From: Crocinitomicaceae bacterium
Lineage (GTDB): Bacteria > Bacteroidota > Bacteroidia > Flavobacteriales_D > Crocinitomicaceae
Assembly (NCBI GenBank): GCA_020635955.1
Contig: JACJYW010000009.1
Location: 62,001 to 126,000 of the forward strand
DNA length: 64,000 nucleotides
Direction of reading: 5' to 3'
In this document: one piece after another, positions 1-8,136 of the stretch
Layout of the letters: every line of letters begins with the position of its first letter
How positions within the stretch are numbered: position 1 is the first letter of the stretch
Made by a program: the position numbers and the translations under genes
Notes under the pieces: generated by a model
Databases searched by the model: none
What the model saw: the letters and a program-made list of their open reading frames with translations, nothing else
What the model was told of the DNA's origin: nothing

Positions 1-783
1 GTAATTTTAATGGACGCCGGTAATCATGAGGCTCCATATTTCAAGGGGTCTGCTTTAATGGATGCGGGAGATTATGAAGGTGCCGCTGAAGCATTCAATG
101 TTGCTTTAGAGAGAAAAAACAGTGAACCTAAGTATGCATATTTCAAAGGTGTTGCTCAATTCCAGGCTGGTAATTATGATGATGCAATTAAATCTTTTGA
201 TAAAGCAATAATGATCCAACCAAGCTATGCTTACGCATACAATGACAGAGGATCTTCAAAAATGCAAATTGAAGATTTTGATGGAGCGATTAGAGATTAT
301 CAAAACGCCATAAAATATGATGCTAATCTATCATTTGCATACAACAATCTCGGATCAGCTTACAAAGCAAAAGAAGACTATACCAATGCGATCAAATATT
401 ACACAGAAGCTGTTAAAAGAGACCCTAAATACTATGTTGCATATAACAACAGAGGCTCAGCAAAGTTCGAACAAGGGCAATTTCAAGAAGCCCTGAATGA
501 TTATGGAAAGGCAATTGAGATCAATCCTGAATATGCCTATGCCTATAATAACAAAGCCTCAGTATTCATCAAAATGGAGAATTATACTGAAGCAGTCAAA
601 ATGTGTGACAAAGCCATATCATTAGAAGAAGAGTACCTGGAAGCCTTTTTGAATAGAGGAATTGCTAAAGAAATGTTGAAGGATCTGGATGGTGCTTGCG
701 CAGATTGGGAGAATGCCTTCATTCTTGGTTCTGAAAGTGCAGAACAATACGTTAACGGACCGGCTTGTGCTGAATCAAAATAA
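1..783 (+). CDS. TPR repeat protein, 5' end cut by window edge
   Basis: The reading frame is open to base 1, and the first ATG (base 10) falls inside a TPR unit, so the gene starts before the window. Comparison with its paralogue at 3021-4055 suggests roughly 100 or more N-terminal residues are missing. The visible part is almost wholly tetratricopeptide repeats, with recurrent YAYNNRGSAK/AYNDRGSSK and DYxxAIKxY helices, which are protein-protein interaction scaffolds. The last 25 residues (GACADWENAFILGS) match the end of the paralogue (EACSDWEEAFILGS). It lies 7 bases upstream of a PorE-like gene, so the two are probably co-transcribed and act together at the cell envelope. The specific partner is unknown. 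Confidence 0.85.
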   Translation, partial: VILMDAGNHEAPYFKGSALMDAGDYEGAAEAFNVALERKNSEPKYAYFKGVAQFQAGNYDDAIKSFDKAIMIQPSYAYAYNDRGSSKMQIEDFDGAIRDYQNAIKYDANLSFAYNNLGSAYKAKEDYTNAIKYYTEAVKRDPKYYVAYNNRGSAKFEQGQFQEALNDYGKAIEINPEYAYAYNNKASVFIKMENYTEAVKMCDKAISLEEEYLEAFLNRGIAKEMLKDLDGACADWENAFILGSESAEQYVNGPACAESK

Positions 784-790
784 TTTGAAC

Positions 791-2905
791 ATGAAAAAGA
801 ACATACTACTGATCATATTTTTAGTTTTCGCCGGTTACACTATTGCTCAACCGGATACACCCTGGGATAAGAAATTATTCAAAGAACAAAAAGACGAGTT
901 CAAAACAGCATTCGATCATTTTGAAGAAGGAAATGCATTATACAATGGATTCCCATTTGATTATGCAGGAGCTTTGAGAGAATATTTAGAAGCATACAAG
1001 TTCAACCCGAACAACTCTGAATTGAACTATAAAATTGGAATGTGCTATTTCAATCTGGATAAATACAGAATGAAAGAATATTTTGAAAAAGCCTACAAAT
1101 TAAAACCAACCATTTCTCCAGATGTGCTTTATTTCATAGCCTTATCATATCATTTAGAAGGAAAATGGGAAGAAGCTATTAATTATTATAACCAGGCTGC
1201 CTCAACGGGTGGAACTCAGAAACTAAGTGACAGAGCCGTTTTACCTGGTGATATAGCACCAACAGTGGCTCAGATATCTTACAGAAGAGTTACTGAATGT
1301 AAAAATGGAATGGAGCTTTCAAAAAAGAAAGCCAGAGTTTGGATTGATAACCTTGGACCAAAAGTAAATTCAAAATACCCTGATTTTGGACCTGTAATTT
1401 CTGCTGATGAAGCTATAATGGTATTCACATCACGAAGACCTGACAACGAAGATATGGCTCCTGATGGAAGAGGTTATTTTGAAGATCTTTACATCACTAC
1501 TCATGAAAATGGTGAGTGGACTGAATCAAAGAATATGGGAAAACCTCTTAATGTGAGAGGTCAACATGATGCCACAATTGGACTATCACCTGATGGACAC
1601 GCTTTATTCATCTATACTGATAAAAAAGGTAATGGAGATATCTTTGAATCTACTGATGAAGAAGGAACTTGGTCAAAACCCGAGCAGTTAGGAAAAACGA
1701 TCAACTCTGATTATCACGACCCGGATGCATCCCTTACTTTTGATGGAAAAAGATTGTATTTTACCTCAAATAAGCCCGGGGGATTAGGGGAACATGATAT
1801 TTATTATGCTGATTGGGATGATGAAAAGCAAAGATGGGGTGATGCTGTGAATATTGGTAATGTTTTAAACACTCCTTACGAAGAGAGATCTGTATTTATT
1901 CACCCTGATGGAGAAACAATGTATTTTTCATCAACTGGTCACAATACAATGGGCGGATATGACCTTTTCTATTCTAAATTAGTAAATGGGGTTTGGCAAA
2001 AACCGGTGAATTTAGGTCCTCCGTTAAATACTCCAGATCATGAAGTAGGTCTAGTAGTTGCTGGTAACGGAAGGTTTGGATATATTTCGTCATACCGAGA
2101 AGGTGGATATGGTGAAAAAGACATATATCTGGTTACTTTCCTTGGGCCAGAAAAGCCACCAATGTTATCGAATGAAGATAACCTGATCGCTTCAATTGCT
2201 AAACCTATCAAAGAGAAATCAAAGGAACCGGAATTAGTTGTTGAAGGGGCGAACATGGCCATTTTAACTGGTATTATCAGAGATGAAAAAACGAAGCAAC
2301 CTTTGCAAGCAGATGTTGTACTGGTAGATGTTGAGAAAAACAAGGTTATTGCTGAGTTTAAGTCAGATGCAAATAGTGGTAAATACCTTGTTTCTTTACC
2401 TGGTGGTGCCAATTACGGTATTGCGGTTAAAAAAGACGGATATCTTTTCCATTCAGAGAACTTCAATATCCCAAAAGAGGCAGGATTCAAACAATATAAA
2501 AAAGATGTTGACCTTAAGAAAGTGGAAGTAGGTCAATCTATTGTATTGAGAAATATTTTCTATGATTATGCTAAATATTCATTGAGAAACGAATCTGTGA
2601 ACGAGCTTGAAAGATTGATTCAATTATTGAATGATAATCCAACAATGCGTATTGAGATTTCAGGTCATACGGATACAAGAGGATCTATAGAGGACAATCA
2701 GGTTCTTTCTCAAAACAGAGCAAAATCTGTAGTGGATTACCTAATAGCTCATGGTATCAGTGCAGACCGTTTGGAATATGCGGGTTATGGCGAAACCAAA
2801 CCTTTGATTCCTGATGCTGAGATCAATAAACTTGTTTCCAAGCAAGAAAAAGAAGAAGCTCATCAGCAGAACAGAAGAACGGAATTCAAAATTTTAAAAA
2901 TATAG
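791..2905 (+). CDS. PorE-like TPR / WD40-type propeller / OmpA-domain envelope protein (copy 1)
   Basis: 704 residues from the ATG at 791. This start gives a clean signal peptide (MKKNILLIIFLVFAGYTIAQ), whereas the longer frame starts inside the previous gene. Domains in order: TPR (about 40-140), PD40/WD40-like propeller blades (about 200-450, recurring DGKRLYFTSN and DGETMYFSS strands), a carboxypeptidase-regulatory-like beta sandwich (about 490-570), and a C-terminal OmpA peptidoglycan-binding domain (about 580-704, with SGHTDTRG and QNRAKSVVDYL). This is the domain order of PorE, a type IX secretion component that binds peptidoglycan. Many Bacteroidota encode several paralogues, so a T9SS role is inferred, not shown. 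Paired with the TPR gene upstream; the pair is repeated at 3021-6187. Confidence 0.85.
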   Translation: MKKNILLIIFLVFAGYTIAQPDTPWDKKLFKEQKDEFKTAFDHFEEGNALYNGFPFDYAGALREYLEAYKFNPNNSELNYKIGMCYFNLDKYRMKEYFEKAYKLKPTISPDVLYFIALSYHLEGKWEEAINYYNQAASTGGTQKLSDRAVLPGDIAPTVAQISYRRVTECKNGMELSKKKARVWIDNLGPKVNSKYPDFGPVISADEAIMVFTSRRPDNEDMAPDGRGYFEDLYITTHENGEWTESKNMGKPLNVRGQHDATIGLSPDGHALFIYTDKKGNGDIFESTDEEGTWSKPEQLGKTINSDYHDPDASLTFDGKRLYFTSNKPGGLGEHDIYYADWDDEKQRWGDAVNIGNVLNTPYEERSVFIHPDGETMYFSSTGHNTMGGYDLFYSKLVNGVWQKPVNLGPPLNTPDHEVGLVVAGNGRFGYISSYREGGYGEKDIYLVTFLGPEKPPMLSNEDNLIASIAKPIKEKSKEPELVVEGANMAILTGIIRDEKTKQPLQADVVLVDVEKNKVIAEFKSDANSGKYLVSLPGGANYGIAVKKDGYLFHSENFNIPKEAGFKQYKKDVDLKKVEVGQSIVLRNIFYDYAKYSLRNESVNELERLIQLLNDNPTMRIEISGHTDTRGSIEDNQVLSQNRAKSVVDYLIAHGISADRLEYAGYGETKPLIPDAEINKLVSKQEKEEAHQQNRRTEFKILKI

Positions 2906-2949
2906 TTGAATAATACCGGCTAAAGAATCAGTATTTTCCGACAAAAACC

Positions 2950-2978
2950 AAATACAAATCGATAAGTATTGTATTTTT
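2950..2978 (+). terminator. possible weak terminator after first TPR/PorE-like pair
   Basis: AAATACAA (2950-2957) and TTGTATTT (2969-2976) form a perfect 8-bp stem with an 11-base loop, ending in a run of five T. It sits in the 115-base gap between the two duplicated gene pairs. The stem is AT-only apart from one pair, so termination is uncertain. Confidence 0.35.
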
Positions 2979-3020
2979 ACGTGGGAAAATATTAAATTCG
3001 CATAAACTTTTGAGTTTGAA

Positions 3021-4055
3021 ATGAGAATTATCGCTCTACTTGCTTTTTTAGTACCTCTTTTGACTTTTACTCAGGTGAAATATTCTACTGAGTCTAAAAA
3101 GCTATATTCCAAAGCAATTAAGGAGTATAAAGATGGTAATTCAGAGGAAGCACTAAACCTTTTTCAAGAATGTGTCAAACTAGAACCAAGGTATGCTGAG
3201 GCGTATTTAAATATTTCCTATATTCTGTATGCGGACAAGGAAATGGAAGGTGCGCTTACCAACGCTCAATTGGCATATCACAATAACAAGTTGCAATCCG
3301 CTATTTATGATCAATTAGGAAAGTGCTATTACAAGAACGAAATGTATGATAGCGCAGCCTTTTTCCTGAAACAGGGAGTTGATATGGGGCAATCTTCTGA
3401 GGCTACTTTCATTTTTGCAGGAAAATCTAATTATCAGATCGAGGAATACGAATCAGCTATTGAGTTTCTGAATAAAGCTTTAGAATTGAATGATAAAAAT
3501 CCAGTTACATACAATTCCCGTGGTAAAGTTTATTTTAGAATGGCTGAATATGACCAGGCGGAATTAGACTTCAAAAAAGCCTTAGAAATAAATCCTAACT
3601 CAGTAGGTATTTATTCGAATCTGGCAAATACATTGCTTGACAACGGGAAAACAGATGAAGCTCTTGAGTATATTAATCTTGGTATGGATAAAGCTGAAAA
3701 TGAAGAAAAAGTTCAGCTTCTTCTTTTATTAGGTAACTATTATCATAGTGCCGGTGATTTTGAAAAAGCTACTGAAACGTTTGATCAAGCTCATGAATTA
3801 GATGATTCAAATGCACACATTCTTAATAACCAGGCAGCAGTTTTGCTTGATCAGGATAAATTTGAAGAAGCTATAGCCAAATTGGATGCGGCCATTGATC
3901 TTCAACCTGAAATGATGGAAGCCTATTTCAACAGAGGTATTGCTTACGAAATGTTGAGAAGAGTTGAAGAAGCTTGTTCTGACTGGGAAGAAGCATTCAT
4001 TCTGGGTTCAGAGAAAGCTGAAGAATATTTAAATAGTCCAACTTGCAACGAATAA
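3021..4055 (+). CDS. TPR repeat protein with signal peptide (copy 2 of pair)
   Basis: 344 residues, beginning with a signal peptide (MRIIALLAFLVPLLTFTQ) and followed by about eight TPR units to residue 330. The C-terminal DWEEAFILGS segment is shared with the partial gene at the window start, which shows these are duplicated copies. Its stop overlaps the start of the next gene by one base (TAATG), so translation is probably coupled. It is predicted to be periplasmic or envelope-associated and to work with the PorE-like protein encoded next. No enzymatic motif is visible. Confidence 0.85.
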   Translation: MRIIALLAFLVPLLTFTQVKYSTESKKLYSKAIKEYKDGNSEEALNLFQECVKLEPRYAEAYLNISYILYADKEMEGALTNAQLAYHNNKLQSAIYDQLGKCYYKNEMYDSAAFFLKQGVDMGQSSEATFIFAGKSNYQIEEYESAIEFLNKALELNDKNPVTYNSRGKVYFRMAEYDQAELDFKKALEINPNSVGIYSNLANTLLDNGKTDEALEYINLGMDKAENEEKVQLLLLLGNYYHSAGDFEKATETFDQAHELDDSNAHILNNQAAVLLDQDKFEEAIAKLDAAIDLQPEMMEAYFNRGIAYEMLRRVEEACSDWEEAFILGSEKAEEYLNSPTCNE

Positions 4056-6187
4056 TGAGAAACATTCTTATCATATTATCTTTATTCGTATCTCTAATTT
4101 CGATTAGTCAGGACAAGGACATTCCTTTTGATAAAAGGCTTTTTGAAGACAAAAAAGAAGGATTCAATGAAGCGGTCAAAGAAATCAAATTAGGCGATTA
4201 TCATTTCTATGATGGCACTGACAATGATCTAGTATTGTCTCTCAATCACTATTTAAAAGCACAGGAATTCAATCCATATTCATCAATGTTAAATTTTAAA
4301 ATTGGTGTTTGCTACCTGAATTCCAATCAGAAATTTAAAAGTTTTGATCACCTTGAGTTTGCTTACAGGGTAAATCCTGAGGTGGATGAGAATGTTAAAT
4401 TCTATTTAGCTCAGGCATATCAGCTTAATGGTGATTTCGAAAATGCTATAAAGTTTTATGGTGAATTCAAAGATCAAATAAAGGAAGGTGATCAGGCTCA
4501 ACGTATGTTCATCAATAAAAAAATATCCGAATGTAGAAATGGGGTAAAAATGAAGGCCAACCCAATAAGAGTATGGATAGATAATTTAGGTGACAGCATC
4601 AATACTCCCTACCCTGAATTTTCTCCTGTTATTTCAGCAGACAACAGAGTATTATTCTTCACTGCAAGAAGACCTGATTCATATGGTGGAAAAACTGACC
4701 AGACTGGCTATCATTTTGAAGATATCTATATTTCAACCCGTGAATACGGAGAAGAGTGGACTTCTGCAGTGAACATTGGTGGGCCAATTAATACAGAATC
4801 ACATGATGCAACGGTTGGTTTGGCACCAGATGGTAAATCATTACTTACGTATAAGGGAATTAATTCTAAAAATGGTGATGTTTTAATTACCCGTGAAAAA
4901 GAGGATGGCACGTGGGAAGTACCAGTTTCTTTAGGAACTAATATCAATACTAAAAATCACGAATCAAGCGCCAGTTTATCTTTTGATGAAAAAACATTGT
5001 TCTTTGTATCAGATCAACCCGGAGGTTTTGGTCAACACGATATTTATGTTTCATATTGGGATGAAGAGAAAAGCGAATGGGGTGCTCCTCAAAACCTTGG
5101 ATCAACAATTAACACTGAATATGAGGAGAAAGGTGTTTTCTTCCATCCAGATAACAGAACACTGTATTTCTCTTCAAATGGGCACACAAACATTGGAGGA
5201 TTAGACATTTTCAAAACAGTATATGATGCTGAAACTGGTGAATGGTCAAAACCTCAGAATATTGGTTATCCTATCAACACTCCTGATGATGATATTTATT
5301 TCGTGGTAACAGGAAACGAGCGTTATGCCTATTATTCATCTTATCGTAAAGATGGTTATGGTGAAAAGGACATATATAAGATCACTTTCCTAGGTGACAA
5401 GAAGAATGCTTTATTAGCAGATGCTGATCTGATGGATGCTGACTATGACTGGGAAGAATCAAGTGATATTGTAGAAAATATAGATACTACATCCAATAAC
5501 AACAATAATGTTACAATAGTAAGCACATTTGAAGATGTTAAAACAGTGGTGATCAAAGGCAAAGTGACTGATGGAAAAACGAAAAGCGGTATCCCTGCAC
5601 ACATTACTGTTACAAATACTAAATCAAACAAAAAAATAGATCTTACATCAAATCCTGATGGTTCGTATAATCTTATTGTTGATGCCGGGAACACTTATGC
5701 CATGACCGTTTCTGGTGATTCTTATACGATTTCATCTAAAACAATCACAATTGAAAAGAAACAAGCGGGAGGCGAAATCGTGGTTAATTTTGAATTGTAC
5801 CCGCCGGTTCAGGGAGAATCATTTACGCTTAGAAACATTTATTTTGATTTCGACAAATATGGCTTAAGAGATCAATCAGTGGATGAATTGAATAAGTTGG
5901 CCAAGATCATGAAAGATCACCCAACTATGGTCATTGAATTAGGAGGTCATACCGATACTCGAGGAGATAGCAATTACAATCAAATATTGTCTGAAAACAG
6001 AGCAAAAGTTGCCAAAGACTATCTTGTTAAGAAAGGAATTGATGCTTCACGTATCCAAACTAAGGGATATGGTGAAACGCAGCCTGAGATCCCTGATTCA
6101 GAGATAGACAAACTGAACGGTAGAAAAGAAAAAAATGATGCCCACCAAAAGAATAGAAGAACAGTGGTGACGGTCATAAGAGAATAA
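4055..6187 (+). CDS. PorE-like TPR / propeller / OmpA-domain envelope protein (copy 2)
   Basis: 710 residues from the ATG at 4055, chosen because it gives a signal peptide (MRNILIILSLFVSLISISQ) and a TAATG junction with the upstream TPR gene; a frame start four codons earlier is less likely. Domain order matches copy 1: TPR, PD40-type propeller (DEKTLFFVSDQPGGFG, DNRTLYFSSNGH), an acidic linker with an Asn run near residue 480, a carboxypeptidase-regulatory-like domain (about 498-580) and OmpA (about 586-710, GGHTDTRG). It is predicted to anchor to peptidoglycan beneath the outer membrane. Function is inferred from the PorE-type architecture. A strong terminator follows directly. Confidence 0.85.
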   Translation: MRNILIILSLFVSLISISQDKDIPFDKRLFEDKKEGFNEAVKEIKLGDYHFYDGTDNDLVLSLNHYLKAQEFNPYSSMLNFKIGVCYLNSNQKFKSFDHLEFAYRVNPEVDENVKFYLAQAYQLNGDFENAIKFYGEFKDQIKEGDQAQRMFINKKISECRNGVKMKANPIRVWIDNLGDSINTPYPEFSPVISADNRVLFFTARRPDSYGGKTDQTGYHFEDIYISTREYGEEWTSAVNIGGPINTESHDATVGLAPDGKSLLTYKGINSKNGDVLITREKEDGTWEVPVSLGTNINTKNHESSASLSFDEKTLFFVSDQPGGFGQHDIYVSYWDEEKSEWGAPQNLGSTINTEYEEKGVFFHPDNRTLYFSSNGHTNIGGLDIFKTVYDAETGEWSKPQNIGYPINTPDDDIYFVVTGNERYAYYSSYRKDGYGEKDIYKITFLGDKKNALLADADLMDADYDWEESSDIVENIDTTSNNNNNVTIVSTFEDVKTVVIKGKVTDGKTKSGIPAHITVTNTKSNKKIDLTSNPDGSYNLIVDAGNTYAMTVSGDSYTISSKTITIEKKQAGGEIVVNFELYPPVQGESFTLRNIYFDFDKYGLRDQSVDELNKLAKIMKDHPTMVIELGGHTDTRGDSNYNQILSENRAKVAKDYLVKKGIDASRIQTKGYGETQPEIPDSEIDKLNGRKEKNDAHQKNRRTVVTVIRE

Positions 6188-6202
6188 TCACAGCCTTAAT
6201 CT

Positions 6203-6228
6203 GGTCTCCTTTGGAGACCTTTTTTTTT
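6203..6228 (+). terminator. Rho-independent terminator abutting the next start codon
   Basis: GGTCTCC (6203-6209) and GGAGACC (6213-6219) form a perfect 7-bp stem with a TTT loop, followed by nine T (6220-6228). The next gene's ATG is at 6231, two bases after the T tract. Confidence 0.85.
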
Positions 6229-6230
6229 AT

Positions 6231-7313
6231 ATGCGTTACATAATATTATTATTGATTTTATCAATATCTGCACTATCCATTGGACAACGATATGATCTGA
6301 AAGATTTCTTCATTTATGATGCTGCACTTGAACAAAAAGTGGACAGTGTTTTTGACGGAATGAGCGACACCAGTAGGATTGGACAAATGATCATTCCAGC
6401 AGCCGGAAGATTGGGTAAATCACAAGAACATCTAAATGCATTAATTGAGAAGAATTACATTGGAGGAATCTTGTTGCTGAACGGAACAAAGGAAGGATTC
6501 ATTACTATGGTGGCTGATTTCAACAGCTTGAATGAAAAAAATGGTGGATTGCCAATGCTTTATTCAGCAGATGCAGAACCAAGTCTAATAGGATACAAGA
6601 TCAAAAATTGCACGCCTGTCAAAAAAGCAAATTTGATGGTTGATAGAGAAGAAGTAAAGAAGTTTGCACTTTCTATTTGCAACGATCTAAAAGATATCGG
6701 AATCAATTACAATTATGCACCTGTTGTAGACATGTCACCGAATGAGGTTATTTCTTTCAGAGCTTTTGGAAATGATCCTGATACGGCGCAAGTGTGGTCC
6801 AAAATATTTATTGAAGTAACCCAGAATGAAGGTATCGTTGCAACGGCAAAACATTTTCCAGGCCATGGTTATGTAATAGGAGACACACACAAGCAATTAG
6901 TTTACATTGATGGAGAAATGAAAGAGGTAAAAAACTACATCCCTCTTATCAATTCAGGAGTTCTTTCTATTATGGTAGCTCACATTGCAATTAAAAATAA
7001 TTCGAAGTACAACACCAATGATCTTCCATCTACGGTATCTCGAAATATTGTCACAGGATTACTTAAAAACGAAATGAAATTTAAAGGTCTGGTGGTAACT
7101 GATGCCATGAACATGGGAGGAGTTGCTTCTATACCAAATTGCGAATTAAAAGCTGCGCAGGCCGGCTGTGACCTTATTTTAATGCCTGTCAATGAAGAAA
7201 AGGCATTGTTCGATATTCTGGGGGAAGTGGAAAAGAATAATTCATTCAAACAGCAGGTTTATGCCTCTGTTAGGAAGATCATTCGATTAAAGATTTGTTT
7301 AGGTTTGATCTAA
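6231..7313 (+). CDS. glycoside hydrolase family 3 N-terminal-type enzyme (NagZ-like)
   Basis: 360 residues with a signal peptide (MRYIILLLILSISALSIGQ), so exported. It is a single GH3 TIM-barrel domain, as in NagZ-type beta-N-acetylhexosaminidases. The KHFPGHG loop near residue 207 is followed by GDTH, supplying the Asp-His pair typical of NagZ-like enzymes, and VVTDAMNM near residue 290 carries the catalytic nucleophile Asp of the family. Likely substrates are N-acetylglucosamine-containing glycans such as peptidoglycan or chitin fragments; the exact one cannot be read from sequence. It starts immediately after a terminator, so its promoter placement is odd. Its stop interlocks with the convergent transaldolase gene over CTAA at 7310-7313. 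Confidence 0.8.
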   Translation: MRYIILLLILSISALSIGQRYDLKDFFIYDAALEQKVDSVFDGMSDTSRIGQMIIPAAGRLGKSQEHLNALIEKNYIGGILLLNGTKEGFITMVADFNSLNEKNGGLPMLYSADAEPSLIGYKIKNCTPVKKANLMVDREEVKKFALSICNDLKDIGINYNYAPVVDMSPNEVISFRAFGNDPDTAQVWSKIFIEVTQNEGIVATAKHFPGHGYVIGDTHKQLVYIDGEMKEVKNYIPLINSGVLSIMVAHIAIKNNSKYNTNDLPSTVSRNIVTGLLKNEMKFKGLVVTDAMNMGGVASIPNCELKAAQAGCDLILMPVNEEKALFDILGEVEKNNSFKQQVYASVRKIIRLKICLGLI

Positions 7314-7966
7314 GCGTTTCCTTTAGCGTAATCAGCCAGAAACTTCTCTAATCCAATATCAGTTAATGGATGATTCAATAAACCAGTAATTGAGCTTAAA
7401 GGACCTGTCATTACATCTGCCCCTACTCTCGCACATTCTATAACATGCATAGTGTGTCTCACTGAAGCAGCCAGAATTTGTGTCTCAAATCCATAATTGT
7501 CGTAGATCTGTCTAATATCTGCTATTAAGCCAATACCATCTGATGAAATATCATCCAAACGACCAACAAATGGTGATAAGTATGTAGCACCAGCTTTTGC
7601 CGCAAGAATAGCCTGACCAGGACTAAATACAAGTGTACAATTTGTTTTAATTCCCTGATCTGAAAAATATTTAATGGCTTTGATACCATCTTTGATCATT
7701 GGAATTTTTACAACAATATTCTTATGAAGTGAAGCTAAATTCTCTCCTTCTTTAATCATACCTGCAAAATCTGTAGAAATTACTTCAGCACTTACATCTC
7801 CGTCAACAATGTTACAAATGTCAATGTAATGTTGAATAATGTTGTTGTGACCAGTAATTCCTTCTTTAGCCATAAGTGAAGGATTTGTAGTAACTCCATC
7901 TAAAATTCCAAGGTCATTTGCTTCTCTAATTTCATCAAGATTAGCGGTATCGATAAAAAACTTCAT
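7310..7966 (-). CDS. tal: small transaldolase / fructose-6-phosphate aldolase family
   Basis: 218 residues, the length of the short transaldolase (TalC/MipB/FSA) class. It begins MKFFIDTANLDEI with the conserved GVTTNPSL segment, has the Schiff-base lysine in VVKIPM (Lys87), and ends with the typical TGLLNHPLTDIGLEKF motif. It either transfers dihydroxyacetone units in the non-oxidative pentose phosphate pathway or acts as an FSA-type aldolase; sequence alone does not settle which. Cytoplasmic. Its end overlaps the convergent GH3 gene by four bases, with no room for a separate terminator. Confidence 0.9.
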   Translation of the reverse strand: MKFFIDTANLDEIREANDLGILDGVTTNPSLMAKEGITGHNNIIQHYIDICNIVDGDVSAEVISTDFAGMIKEGENLASLHKNIVVKIPMIKDGIKAIKYFSDQGIKTNCTLVFSPGQAILAAKAGATYLSPFVGRLDDISSDGIGLIADIRQIYDNYGFETQILAASVRHTMHVIECARVGADVMTGPLSSITGLLNHPLTDIGLEKFLADYAKGNA

Positions 7967-8080
7967 AATTGATTGATTTTACAGGAACAAATATAGTTTG
8001 GATAATAAACGCTATGTGAAAATGTTTTCAACAAAGCCATATACTTTTTGAAAAATGAGATCCATTTTCAAATTCAAATC

Positions 8081-8116
8081 AAAAAAAAATCCTTCTCCAT
8101 ATTAGGAGAAGGATTT
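8081..8116 (-). terminator. Rho-independent terminator of the protease gene
   Basis: AAATCCTTCTCC (8087-8098) and GGAGAAGGATTT (8105-8116) pair over 12 bp with a six-base loop. The A-rich run at 8081-8089 gives the U tract in the minus-strand transcript. It lies just downstream of the stop at 8137. Confidence 0.85.
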
Positions 8117-8136
8117 CCGTTCTAATGATTGTTCTA

